Positions 6,940 through 14,968 of a DNA stretch of 39,376 nucleotides are shown here, in pieces. The notes below the pieces were generated by a model, which was not told the origin of the DNA, searched no databases, and was given only the letters and a program-made list of their open reading frames with translations. A program made the position numbers and the translations under genes. Position 1 is the first letter of the stretch. Each line of letters begins with the position of its first letter. This DNA is from a virus: positions 1-39,376 of IMG/VR virus record IMGVR_UViG_3300017946_000001. The stretch is one strand, 5' to 3'.

Positions 6940-7761
6940 TGCGTTTTGTTCGTTCCTTTTAAGTTTGTATTTTAAATATTCTAATCTGCGCATTTCTTTA
7001 GTTCTTCTTTTTTTATGGTTCTCGTTATTTCTTCTGAGTCGACATTCTTTACACTGTACAACCTTTCTGGTGCTAGATATTCTTAATGATTGGGTTTCTT
7101 TTCCACAAAAAGTACAAACTACATTCACGTATGTAGTTAATGCTTCTTCCCTAGATAAATATCCCTCTCTTTTACGTGCGCGCTCCCGTTCGCAAGTATT
7201 ACAATAAGGGTTTCCTATTTCTTTTAGGGGATGTCCGTTCGAACAATGGGTTTTTTGTAGCCTTTCTTTATGTCTAATTTCTCTATACTTAGCAACTCTT
7301 TTAGCCTTTTCTTTATCGTTATCTAATTCTTTAACTGATTTATATGTGCTTGGTTTTCTCGATCCGCCATATACATAGTAATGTTTTATCATTTCTCCAG
7401 CATTAGGCATAATGCCGTCTTGGTGTTGTTTTTTTGCTTGTGCGCTGAATTTATTAAACGTTTCTGTACTAACCAAACCAAACGTATTAGGAATTTTATA
7501 TTTTTCTCTATAGGTTGAAGTAGTATAACAATGCACAGACAAATGAGCGCCCAATGCTTTATATTGTTTTCCGCACAACAAGCAAGTAATTTTATCGCCT
7601 GACAAATAATGCTCTACATCTTTTATACTTTTAAATGGCTCATTTATTGGATAGCCGTCAACTACTTTGCGCCTTCTAATCCTATCCCTTTCTTTGTTTT
7701 TTTCCCATCTTCTAGTTAGGCTTTTGCCTAAGGCTATTTGTCCTGTAAATCCCTTCTTCAT
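6937..7761 (-). CDS. Multi-zinc-finger protein with a MucR/Ros-like finger
   Basis: The 274-residue basic protein has a MucR/Ros-like zinc finger near residues 60-85: CLLCGKQYKALGAHLSVH, then TSTYREKYKIP, the usual follow-on of that family. Two other cysteine sets appear: CSNGHPLKEIGNPYCNTC, and CTFCGKE paired with CKECRLRR. MucR-type fingers bind DNA and usually regulate genes. The extra fingers are of a kind also seen in phage HNH-related DNA-binding proteins, but no HNH catalytic triad is visible. ATG 7761 has GGGGA just upstream and a 4-base overlap with the preceding stop. A TTG at 7773 is a less likely start. Confidence 0.7.
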   Translation of the reverse strand: MKKGFTGQIALGKSLTRRWEKNKERDRIRRRKVVDGYPINEPFKSIKDVEHYLSGDKITCLLCGKQYKALGAHLSVHCYTTSTYREKYKIPNTFGLVSTETFNKFSAQAKKQHQDGIMPNAGEMIKHYYVYGGSRKPSTYKSVKELDNDKEKAKRVAKYREIRHKERLQKTHCSNGHPLKEIGNPYCNTCERERARKREGYLSREEALTTYVNVVCTFCGKETQSLRISSTRKVVQCKECRLRRNNENHKKRRTKEMRRLEYLKYKLKRNEQNA

Positions 7762-7958
7762 ACAAATCCCCAACGAGATTTAAACACGCGAGTAGATGAG
7801 CGAATAAGTTTTTTTGCGATCCTTTTGTAAAATAAAATTTTATATTCTTTATCGTTGATTACAGGTATTCTTGTGATCTTAGTTGCTTTTTCCTGCAATA
7901 ATATTCTTTTTTCTATAGAGGGGACCCCTGCAAACGTTGATTTTGCTTTTTTATTCAT
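7758..7958 (-). CDS. Small basic protein of unknown function
   Basis: The 66-residue Lys/Arg-rich protein has no recognised domain. Its stop overlaps the next ATG by four bases (ATGA), indicating a coupled operon gene. Sequences such as KEYKILFYKRIAKKLIR suggest a helical nucleic-acid-binding surface, but no function is claimed. Confidence 0.55.
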   Translation of the reverse strand: MNKKAKSTFAGVPSIEKRILLQEKATKITRIPVINDKEYKILFYKRIAKKLIRSSTRVFKSRWGFV

Positions 7959-7998
7959 ACTTATTCGTTATCCTTTTTCTGTTCGTCAAGTTTACAGT

Positions 7999-8232
7999 TT
8001 ACTCTATTACTTCCCCATTAAGCACAGTGCCAGGACAATTAATTCTATCGATGCTGCCACGCGCCCAAGCCCTACCGCTTCTAGCTCTGTCTCGTTTGGT
8101 ATTTTTTGCCATCTGAGACAACAAATTATTTAATTCTATTTTTTCAAAAGTAGTTAAAGAGTGATTCTTTTGTAACTCGAGCAATTGATTAATTCGCCCT
8201 GTAGTTTCAATAGTAGTAGTTTTTTCTTTCAT
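7999..8232 (-). CDS. Small protein of unknown function next to the methyltransferase
   Basis: The 77-residue protein has a helical first half (TTGRINQLLELQKNHSLTTF) and a basic middle (KRDRARSGRAWARGS). ATG 8232 is four bases after the methyltransferase stop, so the two are probably co-transcribed. No family is recognised. It could act with the methyltransferase, but only adjacency supports that. Confidence 0.55.
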   Translation of the reverse strand: MKEKTTTIETTGRINQLLELQKNHSLTTFEKIELNNLLSQMAKNTKRDRARSGRAWARGSIDRINCPGTVLNGEVIE

Positions 8233-8236
8233 AAGG

Positions 8237-9502
8237 TTAGTTATTATCTATTCTCCTTATTGCAATATCCAAATACTGCTGCTCACGCTCAATTCCTATA
8301 AATCTAAATCCTTCTTGTTTCGCAGCAATTCCAGTCGAGCCACTGCCCATAAACGGGTCAAGTATAATCCCATTAGGTGGCGTAATTAGCCTACATAAGT
8401 ATTTCATTAATTTAATTGGTTTTACAGTGGGGTGGTGATTTTTTATTAACTTTTCTTTCCTAATATCCCGTGTCGGACACGGCAAACTTTCGTTATACTG
8501 CTCATGTTCTTTTAAACCTTCACATCCCATATTTCTTTCTGCGGATGACGCTTTAGCACAATAGAAAAAGCGAGACGCTGTTCCTTTATCGCTGTGGCCA
8601 TAAGTATAGTGCGGAGTTTCTTTCCCTTTGGAAACAGACTTAAATTCACCGTCTTGTACGTTTTTCCTAACTGAATCGCTACTTTTGCTCTCGCCGTACT
8701 TCGCAAACTCAGCCTCAACTTCTTCGCTACCATCGTGGATAAAGTTTGCTGGAAAACGGCCCGACACCTCTACCCTGCCAGTACTTTTAGGAATTAATCC
8801 TTGGGCACAAAATGTGCCCGTTGCCCCTAGATAGCTTTTCTTTTCGTTAATGCGAATATCATTACCAACCTTACAACCACCAACATTAATTCCGCCAGTA
8901 CCATGCTTTAAGATATTGCTAGCTATATTTTTCTCGCTCAATGGTTTTCTTGCCATAACGATAGGCTCGTGTGCTGGTTTTAGCGCAGAACCCCAGCCAT
9001 CCCATTGCTTTGCAGCATCGGTTGAGGGAGCTGTAATTAAGCAATCAATTCTATCTCTAAATTTACATTCATCAGAACCGAATTTTTGAGGGCCTTTTAT
9101 ATTTTGTTGGGATTTAATCATTCCCACAACCTCCCTTTCAGCCCCAGCCATCTTATCCATAGCCTTACCAACATTTAAGCTTTTAGGAAACCCAGAGCCG
9201 TAAATCCACATGATTTGATCGCGTATCTCAAACCCAGCATCCTCTATTGCAGAAGCCATACGATGATAGGTACGACTTCCACCAAAGGCTAATAAATGTC
9301 CGCCTGGCTTTAGTATCTCTAAACAAAGTTTCCACAACTCAACATCATTCGCGATACCTGTTTTATCCCAACCCTTATTCATGAAGCCAAGCTCATAAGG
9401 CGGATCGGTTACTATGGCATCTACCTGTTGGCCTTTAGCGATTAAATCTCTTATTGCATCCTTGCAATCTGCTAAGATACAAACATAATCCTTATGTTCC
9501 AA
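8237..9502 (-). CDS. DNA methyltransferase, beta-class (DPPY), orphan
   Basis: The 421-residue protein has the catalytic motif TDPPYELGF at residues 32-40 and the AdoMet-binding LDPFMGSGSTGIAAKQ near the C-terminus. This order (catalytic motif first, FxGxG last) is the beta class of N6-adenine or N4-cytosine methyltransferases, and DPPY favours adenine. A large central region (about 130-320) with a Gly/Lys-rich insert probably recognises the target. No restriction nuclease is adjacent, so it is an orphan that likely protects phage DNA from host restriction. ATG 9502 lies two bases after the portal stop. The target sequence cannot be read from the protein. Confidence 0.9.
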   Translation of the reverse strand: MEHKDYVCILADCKDAIRDLIAKGQQVDAIVTDPPYELGFMNKGWDKTGIANDVELWKLCLEILKPGGHLLAFGGSRTYHRMASAIEDAGFEIRDQIMWIYGSGFPKSLNVGKAMDKMAGAEREVVGMIKSQQNIKGPQKFGSDECKFRDRIDCLITAPSTDAAKQWDGWGSALKPAHEPIVMARKPLSEKNIASNILKHGTGGINVGGCKVGNDIRINEKKSYLGATGTFCAQGLIPKSTGRVEVSGRFPANFIHDGSEEVEAEFAKYGESKSSDSVRKNVQDGEFKSVSKGKETPHYTYGHSDKGTASRFFYCAKASSAERNMGCEGLKEHEQYNESLPCPTRDIRKEKLIKNHHPTVKPIKLMKYLCRLITPPNGIILDPFMGSGSTGIAAKQEGFRFIGIEREQQYLDIAIRRIDNN

Positions 9503-9504
9503 TA

Positions 9505-11628
9505 TTACTCCTTAGTTTTATGAGAGCTTTCTACATTTTTCCGTAAATTTTGAACATGTTGCATTGCTTGCTCAATTGCAGTTCTAGCATTTTCAGAGTC
9601 AACCTTTTCTTGTTCAATTCCAAGTTTGGTTTGATTCTGATTAATTTGCGCCATAATCTGCATAAACTTAACGTCAGTTAGGGTTTTTTCATTAGCAACC
9701 TTAGCAGCCTGAATAGCTAGCTCCCCCTCTTGCTTTTGTTGTTGTTGCTGAATCTTAGCCATCTCAATTTCTTTAATAGCCTCGGTTTGCTCGCGCATTG
9801 CTGTTTCTTCTGGGTTACCTTGCTGGGCCTGTTGTGCTTTTTGTTCTTCTAATTGCTTCATAAACTGAACGGCTTGAGCTTTGAGACCCTCAATGCCTCT
9901 AATATCCATGTTATCTAGGATAGTCTCTAGCCCCATGGTATTAATAAATTCGGCAAACAATTGACTGGATTGCATCATTCTAATTATTTGATCTAATGCA
10001 ACTTGTTTTTGTACTGCGCTACTAACACCTGCTTCTACCTTAATCTGTAAACTATTTGGGTTGTAGCTAAAGTCTACACTATTGGGATTGTTTGGGTGAT
10101 TAATAATTTGATAAGAGCGCTTACCGTCAGGTGCCTTTACCGGTAAACTTCTAGGCGTTACATAGAATTTAGGTATTAAATCAACAACTATGTGAGCAAT
10201 TCTATTTAATCCTCTAATATATCCCTGTAAATAAGGAATAGCGGCAGCATTAGATTGCATAGCGCCTTGCTGAATGGCGACCCCTGATATTTGCTTATCG
10301 TTAGTTCCTAATATGGAATCGTACGTACCTAATATAGTTTGGGTAACTTGATCGGTTCCCATAAAAGTCATATTAACAATGTCAGGAGTAGGAGTTCGTT
10401 GAACTTCTCTTGGAGGAGGTAAAGGTTGTTCTGGATTATCTTTGTAAAATGCGTTATAAACTAACGTTGATGCTTGCTGTACGTTTTTATAAGCATCAGC
10501 GTAGTCTTCAGGGATGGACTCTACAGCCACCATAAATTTATGTTGCATCATATTTTCAATTTCAGCTCCAATAGTTTGCCCAGAGAAGTTTTTAAGTTTT
10601 TGTACGCCTTTAGCATGATAAACAAAAGGCCGCGTCATCTGCATTGATGCACCGTCTTCGTTTTCTCTAATTACAACACTATTACCATCAATAAAAACTA
10701 ACGGTAAAAACTTATAGCAGGTTTCTTCATGAGACAATACCTTATCTTCACAAACCATATAGCGATCAATAGTTTCTATTACTGTATCTCTTTCCTCGAT
10801 TATAATCGGCGCTTGTTCAATAAAGCCTTGATTTCCCCATAACTTAAGGAATTCTTCATAGTGCTTTTTGAGAATAGCATGGCCGTTAGAAAGTTTAACT
10901 ATCTTTTCTTTCTTCTTCTTCTTGCAGTAATAATCAGCAACCAGTATGATTTCTTGATCTTGATTTAAATAGCTCCAATTAAAATCGCCCACATGGCTTG
11001 AGCGTTCAAACTTCATATTATCAGCTGAGCCTTTGCCGAACTCGTCTTCAAAGTCTTCTTTTGATTTAGGGATTAATTGAAAGCAGTAATTACCATCACC
11101 CTTATGCGATTCTCTTGCTAAAGGATCGAAGCCCGTTAAAGTTGGATCAAATACTCGCTCCACCTTAATGTTTTGCTCAAACGACAGTTCATTAATATAT
11201 CCTGTATAAACATAAACAACAGAATAGCCGCCAGCCAATAAATCAGAATAAATGTTATACTCTAATGCATCATTCGAGGCATCAAAGAAAATCTCGCGTA
11301 GATGTGCCTCAATTATTTCTAATGTTTGTAAAAACTCAGGGGTCAGCTCTTCAATTCGCACTCCGTCGGCAGCCCTTGCCACGATCGACGGTTCTTGTTT
11401 CGCGAACTCGCCTCTTAACCTTGAAATCATCGCCTCTAAGATATTAAATTCTATTGCAGGCTTTTGTAGTACATCTAATTTTGTTATGTCGTCTGATGAC
11501 AACGATGTTTGAAATACAAACTTCATAAAGTCATTAAAGCGATTAACATTCTTTATAAAATATTCGTGCGCTTGCTCAATATTTTTTTTAATTTCGTTTA
11601 ACTTATCCGTGTGCTTTTTAGCGACCAT
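9505..11628 (-). CDS. Portal protein, P22-like
   Basis: At 707 residues it is close to P22 gp1 (725) and fits the large podovirus portal class that forms the dodecameric DNA channel. Visible segments include the N-terminal helical wing, the central AGGYSVVYVYTGY region, and QMTRPFVYHAKGVQKLKNF with the stem/clip region after it. The last 130 residues are Gln/Glu-rich coiled coil (KIQQQQQKQEGELAIQAAK), resembling the long helical barrel that extends the P22 portal into the capsid. It is separated from terL by the two plus-strand coiled-coil genes. It heads the operon running into the methyltransferase. Confidence 0.88.
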   Translation of the reverse strand: MVAKKHTDKLNEIKKNIEQAHEYFIKNVNRFNDFMKFVFQTSLSSDDITKLDVLQKPAIEFNILEAMISRLRGEFAKQEPSIVARAADGVRIEELTPEFLQTLEIIEAHLREIFFDASNDALEYNIYSDLLAGGYSVVYVYTGYINELSFEQNIKVERVFDPTLTGFDPLARESHKGDGNYCFQLIPKSKEDFEDEFGKGSADNMKFERSSHVGDFNWSYLNQDQEIILVADYYCKKKKKEKIVKLSNGHAILKKHYEEFLKLWGNQGFIEQAPIIIEERDTVIETIDRYMVCEDKVLSHEETCYKFLPLVFIDGNSVVIRENEDGASMQMTRPFVYHAKGVQKLKNFSGQTIGAEIENMMQHKFMVAVESIPEDYADAYKNVQQASTLVYNAFYKDNPEQPLPPPREVQRTPTPDIVNMTFMGTDQVTQTILGTYDSILGTNDKQISGVAIQQGAMQSNAAAIPYLQGYIRGLNRIAHIVVDLIPKFYVTPRSLPVKAPDGKRSYQIINHPNNPNSVDFSYNPNSLQIKVEAGVSSAVQKQVALDQIIRMMQSSQLFAEFINTMGLETILDNMDIRGIEGLKAQAVQFMKQLEEQKAQQAQQGNPEETAMREQTEAIKEIEMAKIQQQQQKQEGELAIQAAKVANEKTLTDVKFMQIMAQINQNQTKLGIEQEKVDSENARTAIEQAMQHVQNLRKNVESSHKTKE

Positions 11629-11656
11629 TTGAAATCCTTTTCATGGTGGTTGAACT

Positions 11657-11691
11657 ACTTAGATAGATACATTCCTTGTATCTAAGTTTTT
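11657..11691 (+). terminator. Hairpin plus T run upstream of coiled-coil cassette B/C
   Basis: Outer arms ACTTA/TAAGT and inner arms GATACA/TGTATC pair around TTCCT, with an unpaired GATA, followed on the plus strand by TTTTT. It has terminator form but no plus-strand gene lies upstream. It may insulate the cassette or block transcription antisense to the portal gene's leader. Confidence 0.4.
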
Positions 11692-11719
11692 AGTATAGTA
11701 AAATCTAAGGAAATAACTA
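11687..11719 (+). promoter_or_regulatory. 33-bp upstream block shared by cassettes B and E
   Basis: This block matches 34024-34056 at 30 of 33 positions and begins TTTTTAGTATAGTAAAAT. In both places it lies upstream of a coiled-coil paralogue, followed by a TATAAA-like box and the same GGGGATATA ribosome-binding region. It probably contains the promoter; the exact -35/-10 pair is unclear. Confidence 0.55.
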
Positions 11720-11735
11720 TAAAATGGGGATATAT

Positions 11736-12017
11736 ATGGATAGCGCTAGGGTTATACAATATCTAAAAGATTTAAAAGCAAGCGGAGTTCCAGAGGAACA
11801 AGCCGAAGCCCAGCTTATTGCATTAGAAAGTATGTTACAAGGTTTGGCAACTAAATCTGACTTGAAAGCCGAGATTAAAGCATTGAGAACTGAGTTAAAA
11901 AGTGACATTAAAGAATTTAAATCTGAATTAAAGTATTTTATGGTATATTCAATCTTAGGATTTATTTATGCTCCGATTATTGTAGGGGTAATATTAAAGT
12001 ATTTCGGGAAGTTTTAA
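11736..12017 (+). CDS. DUF1640-like coiled-coil membrane protein, paralogue B
   Basis: The 93-residue protein has the family head (VIQYLKDLKASGVPEEQAEA) and GLATKSDLKAEIKAL, a coiled coil, and a C-terminal membrane helix (VYSILGFIYAPIIVGVIL). The start ATG 11736 is chosen over the in-frame ATG at 11724 because the earlier ATG lies within the GGGGAT ribosome binding site. Its head is closest by eye to paralogue A (shared GVPEEQA). It reads opposite to the surrounding portal and terminase genes, as expected for an independently expressed cargo cassette. Paralogue C follows 22 bp downstream. Confidence 0.78.
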   Translation: MDSARVIQYLKDLKASGVPEEQAEAQLIALESMLQGLATKSDLKAEIKALRTELKSDIKEFKSELKYFMVYSILGFIYAPIIVGVILKYFGKF

Positions 12018-12039
12018 AAGAAACATTATGGATATATAG

Positions 12040-12312
12040 ATGGATAATATAGCATTAAATTATTATTTAACCTTAATAGAAGGCGGAGTAAAAGACGCAG
12101 AAGCAAGAATACAGGCCCAGACTTTAACTTCAGTATTAGACGGCTTAGCTACTAAGGGCGAATTAAAATATGAAATACACTGGTTAGAAGTTGGATTAAA
12201 TGGCGAAATAGGAGGTATAAAAACTAGATTAAATGTATTAATTGCCCTAAATGTTTCTACTCTTGCTTTTATGTTAGCCATGATTCTAAATAGTGTAAAA
12301 CATTGGTGGTAA
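12040..12312 (+). CDS. DUF1640-like coiled-coil membrane protein, paralogue C
   Basis: The 90-residue protein follows the family plan: a head with NYYLTLIEGGVKDAEARIQA, the ATKGEL motif, a short linker helix and a C-terminal hydrophobic segment (VLIALNVSTLAFMLAMIL). It diverges strongly from its immediate neighbour B, so the pair is not a recent tandem copy. A GGATATATA stretch before ATG 12040 resembles the leader of B. A 40-bp inverted repeat follows the stop codon and separates this cassette from the convergent terL. Confidence 0.75.
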   Translation: MDNIALNYYLTLIEGGVKDAEARIQAQTLTSVLDGLATKGELKYEIHWLEVGLNGEIGGIKTRLNVLIALNVSTLAFMLAMILNSVKHWW

Positions 12313-12320
12313 AATCTTTT

Positions 12321-12360
12321 TGTGAATTTTTAAGTCACAATTGTGCATTAAAAATTCACA
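12321..12360. terminator. 13-bp inverted repeat between convergent cassette C and terL
   Basis: TGTGAATTTTTAA (12321-12333) and TTAAAAATTCACA (12348-12360) are perfect arms, and the loop itself contains the palindrome CACAATTGTG. It lies exactly between two convergent genes, as a bidirectional terminator would, but no clear T run follows on either strand. Confidence 0.5.
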
Positions 12361-12362
12361 CC

Positions 12363-13922
12363 TTATCTCCTAGATCTCCTAATGGCTGTCAGTTTAGTAT
12401 TAAAATCTTGTGCCAATGATTTAAGTATTGGTGCGTTTGGGTTGGGCTGTTCCCTAAATGCTGTTACAGGATAAGCAAAAGTTAAACAAAGCGCGTCTGC
12501 TTCGTCTGACGATCTTATTCCCCTCTTTTTCATGTCCTCCTTTTTCTCCATAACTAACCTAGAGTTGGAATCAAAACTATAGCGTATTCCACATAAATCC
12601 GCATGTAAGCTGTCTGTATCTGGTATTTGTACTGGGATATCCTCTAACCAATTTGCACATTTGCCCCACATTTCAGCTCGCTTATTTGAATACTTCTGAT
12701 CATCTAAGCTTTTTGAACCCGCGTTAACCGCAACTACGGCCTCTTTATGGCCTAATTCATTTAGCCTATCTACAACCCCAGCTCCTAAGCCGCCCACATC
12801 TACAAAGACCTTTAAAGGCCGATATTGTTCAATCAAAGAATGAACAATGCCAGTTACCCCCATTGTGTCTTTCTTAGTATAACTTTGTAACCCAAATGCC
12901 ACACGGCCTTGCCTAAAGATAATTGATGTGCGATCATCACCAAATCTTGCAGGGTCAACGCCCATAATTAAAGGCCCATATTTTTCGGCTTCTCCTTTTC
13001 TGGCACGCATCACTGTTGAGGAATCTATAAATGAATTCTCACCTTTAAGTTGGAAAGCTTCATTGGGATTACATGGATATTCCTGGCAAAAGCTCTTCTC
13101 CCCGTCTTGACCGTTAACTGATAAATCAGTAATCTTAAATCGCCGCCAAGCTATTTGCTCTAAGGTTAACCGATAAGCTTCAATTAAACGTAACTCTATA
13201 TGGTTAGGTTTAAAGTCTGGCGGCACTGACCTTTTATATTCATCTTGCCAAAACCAAGGCACGAATACCGCAATAAAATCAGACATGCCACTTTCTGCTT
13301 TCTGCCACATTTGATGGAAATAATTGCCTACACCATTAGCGGTGGATTCCAGTATGATTTCTGTACCAGTTGCATCAGGCACCGCTTGCAGTATACCCTT
13401 AGTATGTTCTTGGGCGTTTGCCCAAAAAGCAATCTCCGAGCCATGGAATAATTGAATAGTGCTGGAACGACCGACCGCTTTGTTTTCGGCTGTTCCTAGT
13501 TTATATCCACTATCTAAGCGCCCAAAGATTAGCTCTTTAGAGTTGTTAGTACTGATATCGGGCTGAACTAAGTTTGGCGTGTTCTGGTAAAAACGCTGAG
13601 CCATTTTAAATAGGTTGTTGGTAGCATCCAGTGCATGTGTTAAGATAAAGCATTGTGTACCCTTATTGTGTGTGGTCTTATGATAGAAGCGTCCGCCCAC
13701 ATAAGTTGAGCAGCCCTGCTGACGCCCTTTCAAGATCAGCGCCCTAACCTTACCTGTTTGTAGTCTTTGCTCTTCTAATTTCTGATGGATATATTCTTGC
13801 GCTTTATTTAAAATAAACGGCGAAATCTCGCCTTGCTTAGTGCGAATTTTAAGACAACGTGATGCATAATGTAAAAAGTTATCTTTTAAATGCTGGCGTG
13901 TTTTAATCTCGTCTTCAGTCAT
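12363..13922 (-). CDS. terL: Terminase large subunit
   Basis: The 519-residue protein is the packaging motor. An ATPase Walker A-like loop, GRQQGCST, lies at residues 66-73, followed by a FHGSEIAFW segment in the Walker B position. The nuclease half begins with MGVDPARFGDDRTSI, whose aspartates match the first metal-binding motif, and has a later DEADAL motif (RSSDEADALCLTF). It would pump DNA through the portal and cut it, with TerS selecting the start site. Its ATG overlaps the stop of the sigma-like gene by four bases. The Walker A lacks the usual Lys at the canonical place (QQGCST), as in several P22-like and related terminases. Confidence 0.92.
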   Translation of the reverse strand: MTEDEIKTRQHLKDNFLHYASRCLKIRTKQGEISPFILNKAQEYIHQKLEEQRLQTGKVRALILKGRQQGCSTYVGGRFYHKTTHNKGTQCFILTHALDATNNLFKMAQRFYQNTPNLVQPDISTNNSKELIFGRLDSGYKLGTAENKAVGRSSTIQLFHGSEIAFWANAQEHTKGILQAVPDATGTEIILESTANGVGNYFHQMWQKAESGMSDFIAVFVPWFWQDEYKRSVPPDFKPNHIELRLIEAYRLTLEQIAWRRFKITDLSVNGQDGEKSFCQEYPCNPNEAFQLKGENSFIDSSTVMRARKGEAEKYGPLIMGVDPARFGDDRTSIIFRQGRVAFGLQSYTKKDTMGVTGIVHSLIEQYRPLKVFVDVGGLGAGVVDRLNELGHKEAVVAVNAGSKSLDDQKYSNKRAEMWGKCANWLEDIPVQIPDTDSLHADLCGIRYSFDSNSRLVMEKKEDMKKRGIRSSDEADALCLTFAYPVTAFREQPNPNAPILKSLAQDFNTKLTAIRRSRR

Positions 13923-14194
13923 TTGTTTTTAGCTATTGTAATTTTTTTTCTTATTCTTCTTATCGCCTTACTTTTAATTTCAAACGGCCGAGACCAACTC
14001 ACACCAAAAATTCCAGCTATTTCTCTAAGGGTTAAACCATCCCTATAATAAAAGTTTAATACTTGCTGTTCTTTATCTGGTAGTTGTTTAAGATAGTCCG
14101 GCAATTCTTCTATCTTTAAAGGGTTGTCTTGTACAAACTCATTAATTAGTTCTAATAATGCTACCAAATTATGCTTAGTACTATTGTATCCCAT
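13919..14194 (-). CDS. Sigma-70 region 4-like helix-turn-helix protein
   Basis: The 91-residue protein has a C-terminal half that reads as sigma-70 region 4: LPDKEQQVLNFYYRDGLTLR, then EIAGIFGVSWSRPFEIKSKA and IRRIRKK. The N-terminal half (LVALLELINEFVQDNPLKIE) is a short helix pair. Region 4 alone contacts -35 elements, so such phage proteins (RinA/ArpU-type and similar) often activate late genes; that is the likely role here. It could instead recruit TerL to DNA. It lies between tiny packaging genes and terL, overlapping both (14 and 4 bases). No region 2 is present, so it cannot act as a full sigma factor. Confidence 0.75.
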   Translation of the reverse strand: MGYNSTKHNLVALLELINEFVQDNPLKIEELPDYLKQLPDKEQQVLNFYYRDGLTLREIAGIFGVSWSRPFEIKSKAIRRIRKKITIAKNK

Positions 14195-14357
14195 TATCTA
14201 GCCATTCCTTTTTAGTTGGTAAAAACCTGTCGAACATAACGTGGCTAACCCCACAATTTTTACTAAAGTTAATTATTACTGCCTGTTCGCCGGGAGTTAA
14301 ATCATACCAAGGGCAGCTATAGTAACGAGCCCATATTTTACCCTCCTCTTCATCCAT
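14181..14357 (-). CDS. 58-residue packaging-operon protein
   Basis: ATG 14357 to TAG 14181. The protein begins MDEEEGKIWARYYSCPWYDL and includes TPGEQAVIINFSKNCGVSHV, ending EWLDNGIQ. It overlaps the preceding gene by 8 bases and the sigma-like gene by 14. The Trp/Tyr/Cys content and exact overlaps argue for a real gene. No family is recognised. Confidence 0.65.
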   Translation of the reverse strand: MDEEEGKIWARYYSCPWYDLTPGEQAVIINFSKNCGVSHVMFDRFLPTKKEWLDNGIQ

Positions 14358-14487
14358 CCTTTAATATTCCTTCTAATTTTTGTTTAAATTCTGCCAAAGT
14401 AATTGGCGTTGCATCGACATCATCTGGCATCATAAATTCATATAGCATTACAGCTATTTGATATACTTCTGCATCATTGATGAACAT
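14350..14487 (-). CDS. 45-residue packaging-operon protein
   Basis: ATG 14487 lies one base after the terS stop, with TGA at 14350-14352. The protein opens MFINDAEVYQIAVMLYEFMM and continues with an acidic, then Lys-rich helix (AEFKQKLEGILKDG). It has no ribosome binding site of its own beyond the terS end and so probably depends on translational coupling. Function unknown. Confidence 0.6.
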   Translation of the reverse strand: MFINDAEVYQIAVMLYEFMMPDDVDATPITLAEFKQKLEGILKDG

Positions 14488-14488
14488 T

Positions 14489-14968
14489 TTATTTTAAAAG
14501 CTCCAATGCATCCTCATGTTTAATACTAACTGTTGATTCGCTATGAACTCTGTCGCCGTAAGTTTTTGGTATTAGTTTTGATGTTAACCATTTGCGAGTG
14601 TCAACCCTAAGTCTTGCGTGTTGTATTCCTTCGCTGGTGTGTTGTTCTTCGTCACAAATATCTATAATTTGTTCTGCGAATAAATCCGCCTGAATAAGCT
14701 TGGCCTGTGCGTAATGTGCAGAAAACTCAGGGTATTTATAGCGCCACTGCATAAGAGTTTCACATGTTGGAAAACCTTCGTTATTAGCGCACATGCGTCG
14801 CATACCATCAGTTGTTGTGGCTACAGCATCGCAGATACGATTTGCTAATTCTTCGGTATATTTCGTTGGTCTACCACCAGGATGCTTACCTTTTTCTTTT
14901 AGCGTTATTGGAGGTAGTTTTGCTATCTGTTTTTTTAACTTCTCTTGGTTCTTCTTTTTGTTTGTCAT
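14489..14968 (-). CDS. terS: Terminase small subunit
   Basis: The 159-residue protein has a basic N-terminus, the GGRPTKYTEELANRICDAV motif near residues 30-50 common in small terminase subunits, and a helix-turn-helix (MRRMCANNEGFPTCETLMQW). A central oligomerisation stretch (LIQADLFAEQIIDICDEE) and a C-terminal tail (HEDALELLK) that may bind TerL follow. It would recognise the phage pac site and load TerL. An AAGGAC ribosome binding site precedes ATG 14968, inside the upstream zinc-knuckle gene; the two overlap by 83 bases. If packaging resembles P22, the pac site is often within or beside this gene. Confidence 0.85.
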   Translation of the reverse strand: MTNKKKNQEKLKKQIAKLPPITLKEKGKHPGGRPTKYTEELANRICDAVATTTDGMRRMCANNEGFPTCETLMQWRYKYPEFSAHYAQAKLIQADLFAEQIIDICDEEQHTSEGIQHARLRVDTRKWLTSKLIPKTYGDRVHSESTVSIKHEDALELLK

